DNA from: Ligula intestinalis
Taxonomy: Eukaryota; Platyhelminthes; Cestoda; Diphyllobothriidea; Diphyllobothriidae
Direction of reading: 5' to 3'
Length of the DNA stretch: 64,000 nt
NCBI GenBank assembly: GCA_036362985.1
Contig: JAYGXS010000008.1
Span: forward strand, 15,931,123-15,995,122
The position numbers were made by a program, and so were the translations under genes. Numbering within the stretch: the first letter of the stretch is position 1; each line of letters begins with the position of its first letter. The notes beneath the pieces were generated by a model. That model saw nothing but the letters and a program-made list of their open reading frames with translations, was not told the DNA's origin and ran no database searches. Shown piece by piece: positions 1 through 10,745 of this stretch.

Positions 1-290
1 ATATTTCAAATACCATCGAGCGACGGTTGCGTTACACCATTGTCAGGATGCACACTACAGTTGAACTCATATTCACCAGCTCTAATAAAAACATTTAAAA
101 TAAACGGGGAAGGGATTCCTTGCCGTTGCACGCCACCCCAACTTGTGTTTATGTGTCCGCAATTTGTGCGATTCCTGTTTCCTATTGGTTGAATTTTTAT
201 TTTAATCATCGCGCGTTTTTTGTTGCCAAACATGAGTTTATTGAGATAATATTTTCCACTGTTTTCTAATTTTATATAGTCTACTTTTAA
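1..290. other. no recognised feature
   Basis: A 99-codon open frame exists on the minus strand (6-305) but I cannot match it to any family, and it runs into the Penelope-like tail that begins near 291. I see no gene or repeat here. Confidence 0.4.
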
Positions 291-545
291 ATCTGAACAA
301 GGCAAAGATCACGAGATTAGCAGGTTTTATTGACGTCATAAAATTGCATGACCTCTTATTTAATTGCAGACAGTTGTTGTCTATGAATAAGATACGTAAC
401 TGTCCAATTAAGTGTCAGCCTAGAAGGGTGAAAACTGATAGATAAAGAGAGTAGAAACAATTAGTCTTCTATGTGGGTGCATGGTTAGGGGATAGAGAAG
501 GGGGATGCAATTATTTTTTCTTTGCCACGATAAGCTCCGCCAATT
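291..545 (-). mobile_element. Penelope-like element 3' tail (diverged)
   Basis: This stretch aligns by eye with the outer part of the long inverted arms at 56,037-56,250. In the same order both have the GGCAAAGATCAC-type start, the TATTGACGTCATA block, the 'CGACCTCT' block, the 'AGAAGAGTGAA' block and the 'GTGGGTGCA...GTTAGGGGA' block. It is clearly diverged, with indels. By analogy with that better copy it is the 3' untranslated tail of a minus-strand PLE, with no coding part left. The repeat relationship is seen directly; the PLE assignment is inferred from the 56-kb copy. Confidence 0.6.
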
Positions 546-1009
546 TAACTCATTTGACCACCGGTCTCGTATGGCAGAATGCTGGAGTTTTCACTTGCTG
601 TAGTGAGCCTGAAACCAAACTGTTACCATGTGCTCCCAAGCCAAACTGAAAACTGCTCACGATGGTCTTATTTGCAATACTAACGCGATCGAGGGGTGCG
701 GTGCCGAGGAAACCTATCTTAGCAGTACACCCTCCCGAGGTTACAGTCGCTGAAACAGCAGTAAGTTGCGTAATTTTCGAAATTTGTGCGTGGTAACGGC
801 TCTCTGAAAAACCGACAAACGGCACCCTGTTCGTAGCACTAAGGCCTCCTGTGGAGCAGCCATAGCGTGCACAACCGCAGACATAAAACGATGGCTATTT
901 GGAGTTAAACATAAACGAAAATGCAGATCACGTGACCGAAAATACTAGGAGTGTGGTGTGCGCTCAATAGACACAACACGGCCAATAAGCTAGAATACAA
1001 CAAAACCGA
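546..1009. other. no recognised feature
   Basis: Unique-looking sequence. A 91-codon minus-strand frame (550-825) matches nothing I know and has no splice or family support. Confidence 0.4.
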
Positions 1010-1515
1010 TACGCCTACGTTCACATTACACCTCCCAAGCCTGCATTCTCCCCCACTCTCCGATCATTTTTCCAGCCTTGGTGATTTTTAAACGTATTCT
1101 CTGAATGCTCTCTTCAGCTGCCGGCGTTTCCTATGCTATTTTGGCTGATATTATAAGTGACACCTTACAATGGTCAAGAAATTCGCCGATCGCTTTCTGG
1201 ATGAGGTTGCACATCCCCTCTACTCTGAATTCATGATTTCAAATTATGCGCCGAAGTTTCCGATGTATATCCTGCCGTACCTTGGCATATCAGAACTCTT
1301 TACTTCCATTCTTAGCACGCTACCTAAAGTGTAAATAAACGGAAATCCAGAAGCTCAGATTAGACCTGCCTCCATAATAGATGTGGATTTCATGTAAACC
1401 TTTAGATTTTTGAGTATTTCATTAACTTATCGCTTGGCCACAGTGGATATAACAATTTCTGCCGACAACTTTTTATGGCACATTCAAAATAAAGCGTTTT
1501 TTCTATCACCCTCTT
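1010..1515 (+). repeat. DR repeat family, copy 1 (unclassified)
   Basis: First of three copies of a noncoding repeat of about 500 bp (others at 31,040-31,655 plus and 44,465-45,045 minus). Shared landmarks in order are CCTGCATTCTCCCC, TTTTTCCAGCCTT, the GAATGCTCTCTTCAGCTGCCGG block, CTGATATTATA, AATGGTCAAG, GAGGTTGCACATCC, CTTAGCACGCTACC and a terminal ATTCAAAATAAAGC. The terminal AATAAA-like motif suggests the 3' end of a retroposed unit. No coding capacity or tRNA-like head was seen. Confidence 0.65.
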
Positions 1516-2184
1516 TTTCTCCCAACTGCCAGCTGGTACCCAGCTGATGAGTTCTTTGGTGTACCGGCGGTGATATGGTGCTAAGAAGACACCTGCATAG
1601 AAATGCCTTTATTTTGTTTTTGGTCGGAAATGAGAGAACGGCAACAGCAAGGAGCTGCAGTTGCAAGGCTCAAAGGGAAACCGACTGATATTGCGCACCC
1701 TTATATCAGGTTATAACACGAGGAACTGCTGGTAATACAGGGCCAAAATACTGCCCTCAAGGTCTTCGATGTTCCTTAAGCAGTTGTCTAAGAGGCGTCA
1801 ATTAACTCGGCAGGAATTGTGAGTAGCACAAAGTGAGTCACCAGATAGGAGGAATGGAAATGCATCGAATCCACGGCAACAATAAAAAGGCGTTCCGCTT
1901 GCCGCTAGGAGGCCATACTTGATAAACGACAGGCCATCGCTATATTGCGATCCATAAGGTAGACTTTTGCACATATGTAACACATGCAGTTGTAAGCCTG
2001 ACTAAATCAGTCTAAGTGAATGTAAGCTGGCAAGTACAGAACGTTCTGCGTGGACAAGAAGTTGTACTTGGGGTTCATCCTCGAGCCCCGCCAGCGGGTG
2101 CACAGCGGCTAGTAGTCAAGGTAGATAGCATTATCAGCAAAGACTTGGAAGACTGGAATGATAATTTCAAGACAACAGCAAGAC
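1516..2184. other. no recognised feature
   Basis: No gene, RNA or repeat relationship recognised. Short open frames on both strands (60-69 codons) look like chance. Confidence 0.4.
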
Positions 2185-2460
2185 AGCGAGCCTATAGGTC
2201 AATGGTTAGGGCGTTAGAATCCTGATCAAGAGGTCGTGGGTTCGAGCCTCTGTGCGACACCACTCGGAAGTGGGTATGATTGGCTCATGACGGCTAGTGA
2301 GCCAGAAATAGCCATCATAATTTCCCTTGTCTTTGCCGGCAATGCTATCTGTCTAGCTTACTAACCGGTGTGCGGCTGATGGCGGGGCTCAAAAATGAGC
2401 TCCAAAGCAGAGCGGGACGACCGATTTCCACTAGCAATCGGTGAATGTTAATAAACAAAT
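2185..2460 (+). repeat. tRNA-headed SINE, copy 1
   Basis: The head looks like a decayed tRNA: an A-box-like 'GGTCAATGGTTAGGGCGTTAGA' region followed by a B-box 'GGTTCGAGCCTC' near 2,240. The body carries the family core 'TGATTGGCTCATGACGGCTAGTGAGCCAGAAA', 'CCCTTGTCTTTGCCGGCAATG' and 'CTAACCGGTGTGCGGCTG'. Related copies lie near 3,268 (minus), 3,514, 10,508 and 47,540. Best preserved of the set. Confidence 0.7.
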
Positions 2461-2764
2461 GGAAAAGAAGGCCTCAGATATGCGATACTAAAAAGCTATA
2501 ATTCAAAGAAAGCCTGTAAGATAGTCAAAAACCAAAGCGGAAGATAAGGCAAAGAGCATTAGTCATTAAATTCGAATTTCAGAATATCGGCAGGAAGTAA
2601 AAGCTGTTAATGCTGAAATATCGTTGTTAATAACAATGAAATCAGAACGAGCAGTTAAAAAGTCTTCAATTATAGATAGGTGCTCACTCTCCCTGGAGCC
2701 CTACCAGCAGCCTCACAAAGACTAATGATATTAGATTGAATTATTTCGTAGGCATCCCAAGAAA

Positions 2765-2976
2765 TGTAATTTCAAGGAAAGGCGTCCTTTGGGAAAATTA
2801 GTGTTTATTCAGTAAAATGTAGACACTGGATCCCCAGGTCATCGTCAGACTTGAGAGTAATGTGCAAAGAACATTACTATCGAGTCTGACGACGACCTGG
2901 GGATCCAGTGTCTAAAATTTACTGAATAAACATACTCATTTTCCCAAAGGACGCCTTTCCTTGAGATTGAATTACA
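2765..2976. repeat. long hairpin: inverted repeat with ~91-bp arms and 7-bp loop
   Basis: The arms 2,773-2,863 and 2,871-2,963 are reverse complements with only a few mismatches and short indels, separated by 7 bases. A shared TGTAATT outside both arms extends the symmetry a little. Read outward from the centre, each arm has CTGACGA, a CCTGG/CCAG stem, GAATAAAC and then TTTCCCAAAGGACGCC. That order resembles the PLE tails at 25.2 and 26.4 kb (CUGANGA core, stem, GAATAAAC), but the hammerhead GAAA box is absent. I therefore regard it as a possible inverted pair of PLE-type tails, with the symmetry certain and the identity uncertain. Confidence 0.75.
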
Positions 2977-3267
2977 GTACAGAAAAAGATAAGAGAGACT
3001 AAGATGACAATTTCTGGCTTCATTGTCTTTGGCCAACCTTGCCCAAACCCACGTTCTGCTGATTAGAAGCGGAAAGCTCCAACCACGGGCTCGTTGTCCT
3101 GTCTGTAGCGATTAAGTAGGCGGCGGTTACCGATCCCCTTGAGAGACATACTCGTCCCACTCATCTGCTTTGGAGTGCCGCCCTCTACTGCAGTCAATAT
3201 ACGCGATTGCAAGCGACAGGATAATACATCCGTGACGAGTGAGTTTCGCAAACCATTTCGGGTTTAC

Positions 3268-3372
3268 TAATCATCATCAGCCAGTCACACGCAACCCCAA
3301 GTGGTGCTCCACCCGAGGTTTGAACCCGCAACCTTCTTAGTTAGAAGTTCAATGCTGCAAGCTTGCGGCACA
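3268..3372 (-). repeat. tRNA-headed SINE, head fragment, copy 2
   Basis: On the minus strand a B-box 'GGTTCAAACCTC' is followed by 'CACCACTTGGGGTTGCGTGTGACTGGCTGATGA', the same order as the copy at 47,540. Only the head and the first part of the body are present. Confidence 0.55.
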
Positions 3373-3513
3373 AATCGAGAACGACCCTGAAAGGCTCCAC
3401 TCTAACATATGTACGACTGGTTGCGATTGACCTAGAACGAGCTTGCAGACACAACGGGACGAGTACGTCTCCTAACAAGATAGATCCGTGAGCACCCCAC
3501 CAACAAAGCAATG

Positions 3514-3765
3514 AACCCGTAGTGCAATGGTAGTATTGTAGACTCAATTACCAAGGGTCTCGGGCTCGAATCTTGGGGTTCCGACCCTTCAGATTGGGTA
3601 TGACTGGCTGATAAGGGCTAACACGCTAGCAATGACCATTTTGGTCTCCCTTTGCTATGTCAGCTCCATTCTGTCCTATCCTCATTGCCGCTATGTGGCT
3701 GTCTGCGCGGACCATAATTGTGAGCTCCAGAGCGAAGCAGAATTTAATTGTTCATCTACCAGATT
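3514..3765 (+). repeat. tRNA-headed SINE, copy 3
   Basis: Begins AACCCGTAGTGCAATGG and has a B-box-like 'GGGCTCGAATCTTGG'. The family body follows: 'GGGTATGACTGGCTGATAAGGGCTAA', 'AATGACCATTTTGGTCTCCC' and 'GAGCTCCAGAGCGAAGC'. More diverged than copy 1. Confidence 0.6.
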
Positions 3766-4037
3766 GTTGAAGCCCATATATATGTTGCCAAATTTTATGA
3801 GCATCAGATAAAGTCTTTGAAATATCGCATAGGAATTAACAGGTTTTCATAAATGGAGGGCGCAAACGAAAGTCAACTTTTGAAACCGAATGACAATCTC
3901 TCCGAGTAGAAAACCTGAAAACGTACTCAGTACGTAACATCCACGAAACCGATTTGGTTCATAAGGGCACCAAAAATAAGTGAAAACAAAAATCGGACTA
4001 ATCAAGCAGTCGGTTTAGGAACTACCAAGTGAAGTTA

Positions 4038-4295
<258 letters not shown>

Positions 4296-6797
4296 CTACT
4301 TGGGGAAAACAGAGCAATATAAATGAATCTATAACTATACGACATGGTGTAGTTGGCTTTTACATTTATATTAAGTTGGTCTGATTTTAAAAAGGGTGTA
4401 GGTTGAGAATGCTTCCATTCCAACAATCAGTCTCACATGTGTGCGCGTCTCTCATGCTGCGCCCCATGAACGTGCGCTCGACAGTGTCCTACCTTGGTTG
4501 AGGCCACAGAGCTTTAGTCAAGTTCACGTCTGCGAGAAGTTTCTTGGTTCTTCAATCGGACACACAGGATACACCTTCAAGCCGTCTCTTCAAGCGGATT
4601 GGACAGAACGGGATGCTATGGATACAAACAACTTTTTTAGGGAGAATTACTTGCTACCCTTGAACACAATTTTCTCTTGGCCGCCCGTGTTGTTTGCTCT
4701 ACCGTTTCGGTGCTTTGGGGGACGGCTTGCGTGAATTATAACTACTAGACTGGACCATAACAGTGTACCGAATGCAATTTTTAAAAATCCGCACTTTAAT
4801 TAAATCGGATACGGCCAACTAACTTTGCATGTATTTTGTACTTGTTGGGGCTGCGGTCATAACTGATCCGACTCGCCCCAATGATGTCCCGGATGATACT
4901 TCTCCAGGCGGGACGGTTCGTAGCAACAGACTTGAACATTTCAATTCATTTTTTTCGCCAGCGCGGAAACCGAAGGTCCAAGAACTATTTCCATGTTTTG
5001 ACAAACTGAAGTGAGCCAGGTTCTGAGCTGACCTCTTCCAATTGGGTAACGGTTTCGGGTCGAAGACAGTAGCAGTGAGCTTGTGAGATTGACGACGTGG
5101 AACCTCTCCAAACCACCAAAATTGTCTTTCTTGTATGGCCTGGGACACCATTTCGCAGTAGTGGTCGAATACCTCCAGTTTTTTTCATCTTCCATGCGCA
5201 TAGCCCAGCATTCACAGCCGTAGAGAAGGGCACATGGCAATTGAAATATCGCGTCGGGTCCATAGGTACTTGTCAAAGCTTCATAAAACTCGACGACATG
5301 TATTAATTCGGTCATGAAAGGTTTTTATGGACCAGAACCTGCGCGTAGTGATGGAGCGGTGATTTCTAGTGGTACACCCTCCTTAGTCACATAATCAACT
5401 AGGCTTATGAAGCTTACGACACATGCTGAGGAAACCGATCAAAGACAGGTTGACGCAGATATTAATGAAAAGCAAACTAATGTGCCATAGTCTTCGTCAG
5501 CATAATAGCCGAAAATGGGCGACAAACCTTTTTGTCATAATCTGCTTGTTGTCCGAATAGTCAAGTCAGACTAGGCAGCAAACGGATTACGCACTGTGAC
5601 TTTGGTGCACGGCAGAAAATAGTAATGAGAAGCAAAACCATTTGGTTATGATGATCGCAAACGTTTGATAGCTGCTGACAGTCAGCCAAATTGGCTGCTT
5701 TCTGACAACTGCTGAAGAAAAATAGCGGATCGGGGTCACCTTCCTCAAAACACACATCAAAAAGGTCTAAACGCTTCTTATCGGATTTTGTAAAATGAAA
5801 ACAGTCTAGCAGGGGCAATTTTTTTATCACTGTGGAAAACAAACAGAAGATAAAATCCGAATGTTTCTATGAATATTCCCGATCCTCGAGGAAAGGTATG
5901 CATTTTTGGAGAAAATAAGATGACTCACAGAGCTTAATTATTCAGCCTCGCCAATTTAAACTAGATTCGTACACACAACTTAATATGCTAACTCGTTAAA
6001 GAAAATACCAAACTTGGCAACAGAACATGAAACAAAAAACGATGATGACCAGGTGACAACTCCTACGGATGATCACTCAAAAGTTAGTGCCACACAAAAT
6101 CTACCGACTTAATACGGGGGAGCTGGCGACAATGACTCGGTTCGTGTTGGTAGAACGGTGCGAACAAAATGGGGGCTTTCACAAGTTGGGTGATTACCTA
6201 CTCATTGACTGCTCCATAAGCACAGTACAATTCACAAAGTGTCGTGTGGAATCCCTTATATTGAAGATACTCAATATCATAACCGGAGTTAATATTTAAG
6301 CAGACACTAGCATCCTTACGTCCTGAGAAAGTTAATGAAGCACAACCTAAGAAAACTTTATTTACCTTTAAAAAGATGGCAACGTGATAATTCTCACAAA
6401 TATCACCGCAGAGGTCTTTGCTGTTTACTCTGTCAGGTGAACCCAGTATGGAAGACACGAGTGAGAACTCAAAGGTTAGTGCAACACATTTACTGGGTTA
6501 AGTCTAATACGTTGACCAACTACTAATATAATTGTATGCTCAAGTTTCCCTTGGTTAGCAGCACTCGACGGCTGTCTTTGCTGTTTTTTTGTGAGCTTTA
6601 GACTCAATATTGTTTTAAGCACTGCTACATGTACTAGTTTAAGCAAAACGGTACATCAAACGCGATACAAAAACACATTAGTTTTTTTAAGTTTAACTAT
6701 ACGAACGGTTTGAGGCGCATAACACGCGGTTAACCGACTGTGAAGGATAAAATATAGAGAATGTGTAATAGGATAGGAAACCACTTTCCCAACGAAC
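4296..6797 (-). other. FEM1 intron 2 (~2.5 kb)
   Basis: Defined by the donor CAG|GTTCGT after exon 2 and the acceptor CAAGTAG before exon 3. It contains an RTE-like LINE tail (about 4,830-5,300) on the same strand and a short duplicated segment near 6,053 and 6,437 described under findings. No other gene is recognised. A 93-codon minus-strand frame at 5,561-5,842 and a 76-codon plus-strand frame at 6,069-6,299 have no family match. Confidence 0.8.
4830..5300 (-). pseudogene. RTE-like LINE, C-terminal remnant of ORF2
   Basis: Frame-shifted pieces on the minus strand read like the end of the flatworm endonuclease/reverse-transcriptase polyprotein: LLYGCECWAMRMEDE, then QAIQERQFWWFGEVPRR, then RGQLRTWLTSVCQNMEIVLG. 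This order (YG-ECW, AIQ-R--WFG-V-RR, GQL-TW) is typical of RTE-clade proteins near the stop codon. At least two frame changes and several stops break it. It is 5'-truncated and lies inside FEM1 intron 2 in the same orientation as the gene. A second copy of the extreme end is near 45,900. Confidence 0.75.
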
Positions 6798-6853
6798 CTG
6801 TTCGATGTCGGCCCCGCAAGCGTCAATAAGGTAGCGAACAATCTCTAACTGAC
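6798..6853 (-). CDS. FEM1: fem-1 homologue, exon 2 (56 nt)
   Basis: A small exon of 56 nt completes the Gly-61 codon split by the preceding 37-nt intron and adds residues 62-79 (QLEIVRYLIDACGADIEQ), the second helix of an ankyrin repeat. Its acceptor is TTTCCACTGTAG and its donor is CAG|GTTCGT. The predicted junction with exon 3 gives [15 protein letters not shown], which matches the FEM1 pattern of an acidic, hydrophobic link before the FDGE motif. The exon is too short for ORF callers. The call rests on splice signals plus family fit on both sides. Confidence 0.88.
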
Positions 6854-6890
6854 CTACAGTGGAAACGTAAGAAATATATATTTGCCTTAC
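6854..6890 (-). other. 37-nt FEM1 intron 1
   Basis: Begins GTAAGG and ends CACTGTAG on the minus strand. Removing it restores the FEM1 ankyrin frame (CRS-G-QLEIVRYL). Very short introns near the 5' end of genes are known from flatworms. Confidence 0.88.
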
Positions 6891-7071
6891 CGCTGCGACA
6901 TGCTGCGATTAAACTGGTTTGTCCGTCACAAAATCTCCTGTTTATTAGAGCTGTAGGTGAACCTCCGAAACGTTTAATACACTCAATAAGATTCGGAAGG
7001 TTTCCGTCGTTGCAGTAGCTTAGAATGTTTTCCACATCACATCCCCCCAGCATATTCACAACCTTATGCAA
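6891..7071 (-). CDS. FEM1: fem-1 homologue, exon 1 with start codon
   Basis: Encodes residues 1-60 plus the first base of codon 61. The N-terminus (MHKVVNMLGG...) precedes a diverged first repeat and then DGQTSLIAACRSG, the usual T/S-L-I-AAR-G ankyrin turn of FEM1. The start at 7,071 is the first ATG in the open frame; an ATG at 7,053 (MLGG) is an alternative. The donor is AGCG|GTAAGG. FEM1 proteins begin close to this repeat, so little or no N-terminal sequence should be missing. The three exons together give 139 residues; full-length FEM1 is roughly 600-660, so most of the gene is not accounted for in this window. Confidence 0.85.
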
Positions 7072-7690
7072 GCCGCCTCTAAATTAGTTTGTGTGAACAC
7101 TGGAAGCTCAAATTGTCAAAGACCTGTAGTTTATTCCCGGTAATCCTCAAAAATAAAAGAACAATGAGTCTAAAATTACTGCGTATAAACCTTAATTGCC
7201 AAAACTTAAGTCGAAGAGAATGATTAGGTGTCACAGGGAGAAAACTGTCAGCTAAAAAAACACTAAATGTGCAGAATCAAAAGGAAATTCTAGACTAATT
7301 AGTCGGTAAGACTGTCAGAGATAATGGCGTAAAAAGGATCTGAAAAGCAAAGGGCTTTTTTGCTAAAGTCAGATTATTTTTTACATTTCGACGTATTTGA
7401 TCCATTTTATATCAGACATACATCAATTTCATGGGGTTACTCTTTGACCTCATTCTTAAACACGCTACACATGCTATGCAATTGAGAGAAAGTGAACTTT
7501 CGTCTTGTTTCCGAATTTTAATGTGTCTTAAGAGTACTGCAAAATAGTACGTAGGTTTCTGCATACACTAAATCTTTAATTGTATACATTTGTACGATTT
7601 GTTGAGTGGCGCCCAACGCTCTAAATACTAAGTCATTTTTAATAATAATAATTTAGTTTGTATCAGGGGAGATAGGCGGAGCCTTTGAAA
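7072..7690 (-). promoter_or_regulatory. upstream region of FEM1 (no defined elements)
   Basis: An AT-rich stretch of about 0.6 kb between the FEM1 start and the 3' end of a CR1-C LINE. It must hold the gene's 5' UTR and probably its promoter, unless there is an upstream non-coding exon. I see no convincing core promoter motif. Confidence 0.3.
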
Positions 7691-7696
7691 CCTCTA

Positions 7697-9226
7697 TAAG
7701 TCACTTTAAGTCACTTTATTAAGGGAAGAAGGCTTTCGCCCTTGAGCTCCCTATTCATAACCAAAATCGCATAATAGGTCCACCGTAACAATATTACATA
7801 ATACAAATGTACAAATGTAGGCTTAACATCAGCGATAAGTTTGAGCCAGTTGCAAGGTGCTGCTACTGACACTTTGTTCATTTTATCTGCCACAGTTTCT
7901 CAGCAAATGAGAATCAAGTTTGCGTTTAAAAATTTCAACAGTATCTGAGAGGACCACATCTTCCGGGAGTCCGTTCTACGCTCCAATGACCCTCTGCGAG
8001 AAGGCATTTCGTAGAACGTCGATACGGGCCGGTTTCCTCTGTAGTTTAAAAGGATGACCTCGCAGATTGTCAGTCCGAGCCAATTCGAGGAAATCATCAA
8101 ATTCTAGGGCGCAGTCTTGGCCTCTAACAATACGGTAGGTTTGTACGAGGTCCCCGCGGAGTTGCCGATAATTGAGAGGGAAAAGATCAAGTTCGGTCAG
8201 TCTGTCTTCATAAGGCAGATGACCAAGATTATTGACCATCTTTGTAGCCCTCGCCTGCACTCGTTCCAGGTGCAGGTAATCCTTCTTGAACCACGGACGC
8301 CAGGCCTGGACAGCATACTCCAAATGGGACCGAACAAACGCTCCGTAGGTTTTCCTGAAGAGCTCCTTGTCAATGTTAACGAATCCTTGCCTAATCGCAA
8401 ACAGCACCTGTGTCACGCGTTTAGCTGCCTTTATACACTGAGTAGATGGTTTAAGCGAGGAATTTATTAGAACACCGAGATCCTTTTGTTCGTTCACATT
8501 TGAAAGCGGGTGCCCATCGAGGAAGTATTGGAAGGAATCGTTCTCCTCATCAGTCCTTCTAGTACGGAGTCTTAAAACCACACAATTACGAATGTTGAAG
8601 TTTAAAAGCCAACGAGCAGACCAGCAGCTAAGTCGGTTGAGACTCTCTTGAAGCGCTTTCCTATCGGCGTCAGACCTGATGGCTCTCCAGAGTTTGACGT
8701 CGTCAGCAAACATGATAGCGCTGCAACCCAGGTCGTTGACACAGTCGTTGATATAGACAAGGAAGAGCAGTGGCCCTAAGACAGAGCCTTGGGGGACGCC
8801 AGTCAGAACAGATGTAGGGTTTGACTTTGAGTCACGGATGCACACAGTTTGCGATCGCCCTGTGAGAAAATCTGTGATCCATGCCAGCAGGTTTCCTCTT
8901 ATGCCAATTTCTGACAATTTATACATTAGACGCTTATGTGGGACGCTGTCGAATGCCTTCTTGAAGTCCGTATAGATGACGTCAACCGTACCATCTTCAT
9001 CCAGTGCGCGAGTCCACTGCTCAGTGGAGAGTAGAAGGCTGGAAAGGCAAGAATGGTTCTTTCTGAAGCCGTGTTGGAGCCCTGAGAGTAGGTTGTTCTC
9101 CACAAAGAACTCAATTATCGTCTTCTTAACTATCGTTTCCATCACCTTACAACAAATGCAAGTTAGCCCGACGGGCCGGTATTTACAGATAGATGCTGTC
9201 AAATTATGCATGTGTTTCAAAGCCAT
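7697..9226 (-). pseudogene. CR1-C LINE: reverse transcriptase and 3' UTR, 5'-truncated
   Basis: A 416-codon open frame (9,226-7,976) holds most of a Jockey/CR1-type reverse transcriptase. YTDFKKAFD is at residues 85-93, GVPQGSVLGP at 143-152 and the catalytic box is FADD at 173-176. The thumb and C-terminal region end in QRVIGA. The frame then meets a TAG where related proteins have Trp, and reopens as NGLPEDVVLSD...LLRNC to a TAA at 7,883-7,885. About 190 bp of 3' UTR follows, with AATAAAGTGACTTAAAGTGACTT at the end. The copy is 5'-truncated just upstream of the RPVGL motif of the RT palm, so the endonuclease and ORF1 are gone. It is the longest intact RT frame in the window. ORF1 and the endonuclease of what looks like the same family are at 62.6-64 kb. 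Confidence 0.9.
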
Positions 9227-9289
9227 AAATGTACATTATATAAATCGATATTGTCTACCAGTATGTATGACCAGTAAGTAGATTAAGAT

Positions 9290-10270
9290 TGAGTCCTCCT
9301 TTAAATGCGCCAACGTTTTCAGCAAGAACATTTGAGGAAGGAAGTTTTATTGTAGTCTTGAATGACCCGGTGGGAGAAGAGTTTGGCCTGTTATTCTAGT
9401 TTGGCATTGTATGGATGACCTCGGAGATGTATCACTTGTCTGAATTCAAAGGAATCCGCCACCTGCAGAGCACAGTTTACACCTCTGACGAGTTCGAACA
9501 CAGTGAGCATATCTCTTTTGTATTGCCTATTATAAATAAGAGCCCACTTAGTCAACCTTTATATGGTCCGAAATCTCGCCCAAAAAGCTCTGCATCCAAA
9601 CGGAGGAAGGATCTTCTGATCGCTCCTAGGATGCCCATAGCCTTATTTGCGGTTTTGGCGCAGTGAGTTGACGGTTTCAGGTTGGGCGTCATACATAAAC
9701 CTAGATCCCATAGTTTGTTCACTTGCCCGAGTTGGTGACCTCCAATCAGGTATTCAAAATCAACTAGTATCATCTTTCTTAGACCAGACCCTAGGTGCAT
9801 GACTTGGCATTTGTTGAAATTTACATGCAGTAGCCACTTTTCACACAAATTTTGCAAGCGATCGAAATCATTTTGCAAGGCCTGTCCATTCTCTGAGCTT
9901 CCAACTAACTTTTGGAATCTTTAGGTCGTCTGCAAAAATGACTTTCTCACAGGTGAGGTTATCAAGTCAGTTGTTTACATATACCAGAAACAGGATGGGA
10001 CCCAGAACGCTTCCCTGCGGAATCTAACTGGAAACGGTTTCCATTCTGTTTTGGTGTCTCCAATAAAAAAAACTGACGCCTGCCTGTTTGAAAGTCAGCT
10101 AACCATTTGAACAGATTTCTAGTCACACCCATTTGATGTAGCTTTGATATAAGACATCGGTGTGGAATCTTGTCGAATGTCTTGCTGAGGTCAGTTTAGA
10201 TCCCATCCACCGACAAACCCATTCCCAAAGAATTCGTCAAGCTTTCCATGGATATTAGTAGGTTAGTGAG
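9290..10270 (-). pseudogene. CR1-type LINE RT remnant (diverged from CR1-C)
   Basis: Best preserved at 9,878-9,552: LCEKWLLHVNFNKCQVMHLG, DLGLCMTPNLKPSTHC, KTANKAMGILGAIRRSF. This is the RT region after the catalytic box and matches CR1-C in order and spacing. Upstream (9,880-10,270) the palm region can be followed as broken pieces (equivalents of the ADD box and the LSKAFD box), and downstream the C-terminus is followed to about 9,290. Many stops and frameshifts mark it as old. Confidence 0.75.
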
Positions 10271-10274
10271 ACTC

Positions 10275-10515
10275 AATTAAATTTACAAAGAGAAGAAGGC
10301 TTTTGCCCTTTAACTCCCTATTCATATTCAAAAACGGCAAAAAAGTTAAATTCTAACACTCCTACATAGAACAAATGTTGAATTAACCACAGTGATATGT
10401 TCAATGTTCATCATATGTATCGCAATATCTCAGCAAATGAAAATCCAATTTGCGTTTAAAGGTCTCAATAGTAGCTGACATGACCACCTCGGCAGGGAGT
10501 CCGTTCCACACTTAC
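10275..10515 (-). pseudogene. CR1-C LINE, 3'-end fragment
   Basis: Shares with 7,730-7,980 the GAAGGCTTT-GCCCTT start, CTCCCTATTCATA, CAGCAAATGA-AATC, the TTTGCGTTTAAA stretch and GGGAGTCCGTTC. It is therefore the end of a CR1-C ORF2 plus 3' UTR. It stops where the SINE at 10,508 begins, so the SINE probably lies in or beside it. Confidence 0.7.
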
Positions 10516-10745
10516 CAAAAAGTTGCGCTTTCGACCTTCGGGTTGTGCACACCCTGGTATTGTGTTTGACTGGCTACTGACAGCTAATAAGGTTGAGATG
10601 GCCGTTACAGTACCCCCTGTCTTCGTCGGTAATGTTCCATCGTCTGGACTACTAGCTGCCGCATGACTGCTGGCGAGGATGATGGCTGACTCCGAAGAAA
10701 AAAACAGAACGCGTGCCTTCTGTAACTGACTGTTGGGCCCCAATG
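10508..10745 (+). repeat. tRNA-headed SINE, copy 4
   Basis: Body landmarks are TTTGACTGGCTACTGACAGCTAATAAG, GAGATGGCCGTTACAG, CCCCTGTCTTCGTCGGTAATG and GGACTACTAGCTGCCGCATGACTG. The head is short or lost: only 'CTTTCGACCTTCGGG' recalls a B-box. Confidence 0.6.

Noticed and set aside
4819..5315. Several overlapping ORFs on both strands
   Set aside because: The minus-strand ones are frame-shifted pieces of one RTE-like LINE tail; the plus-strand ones are their shadows.
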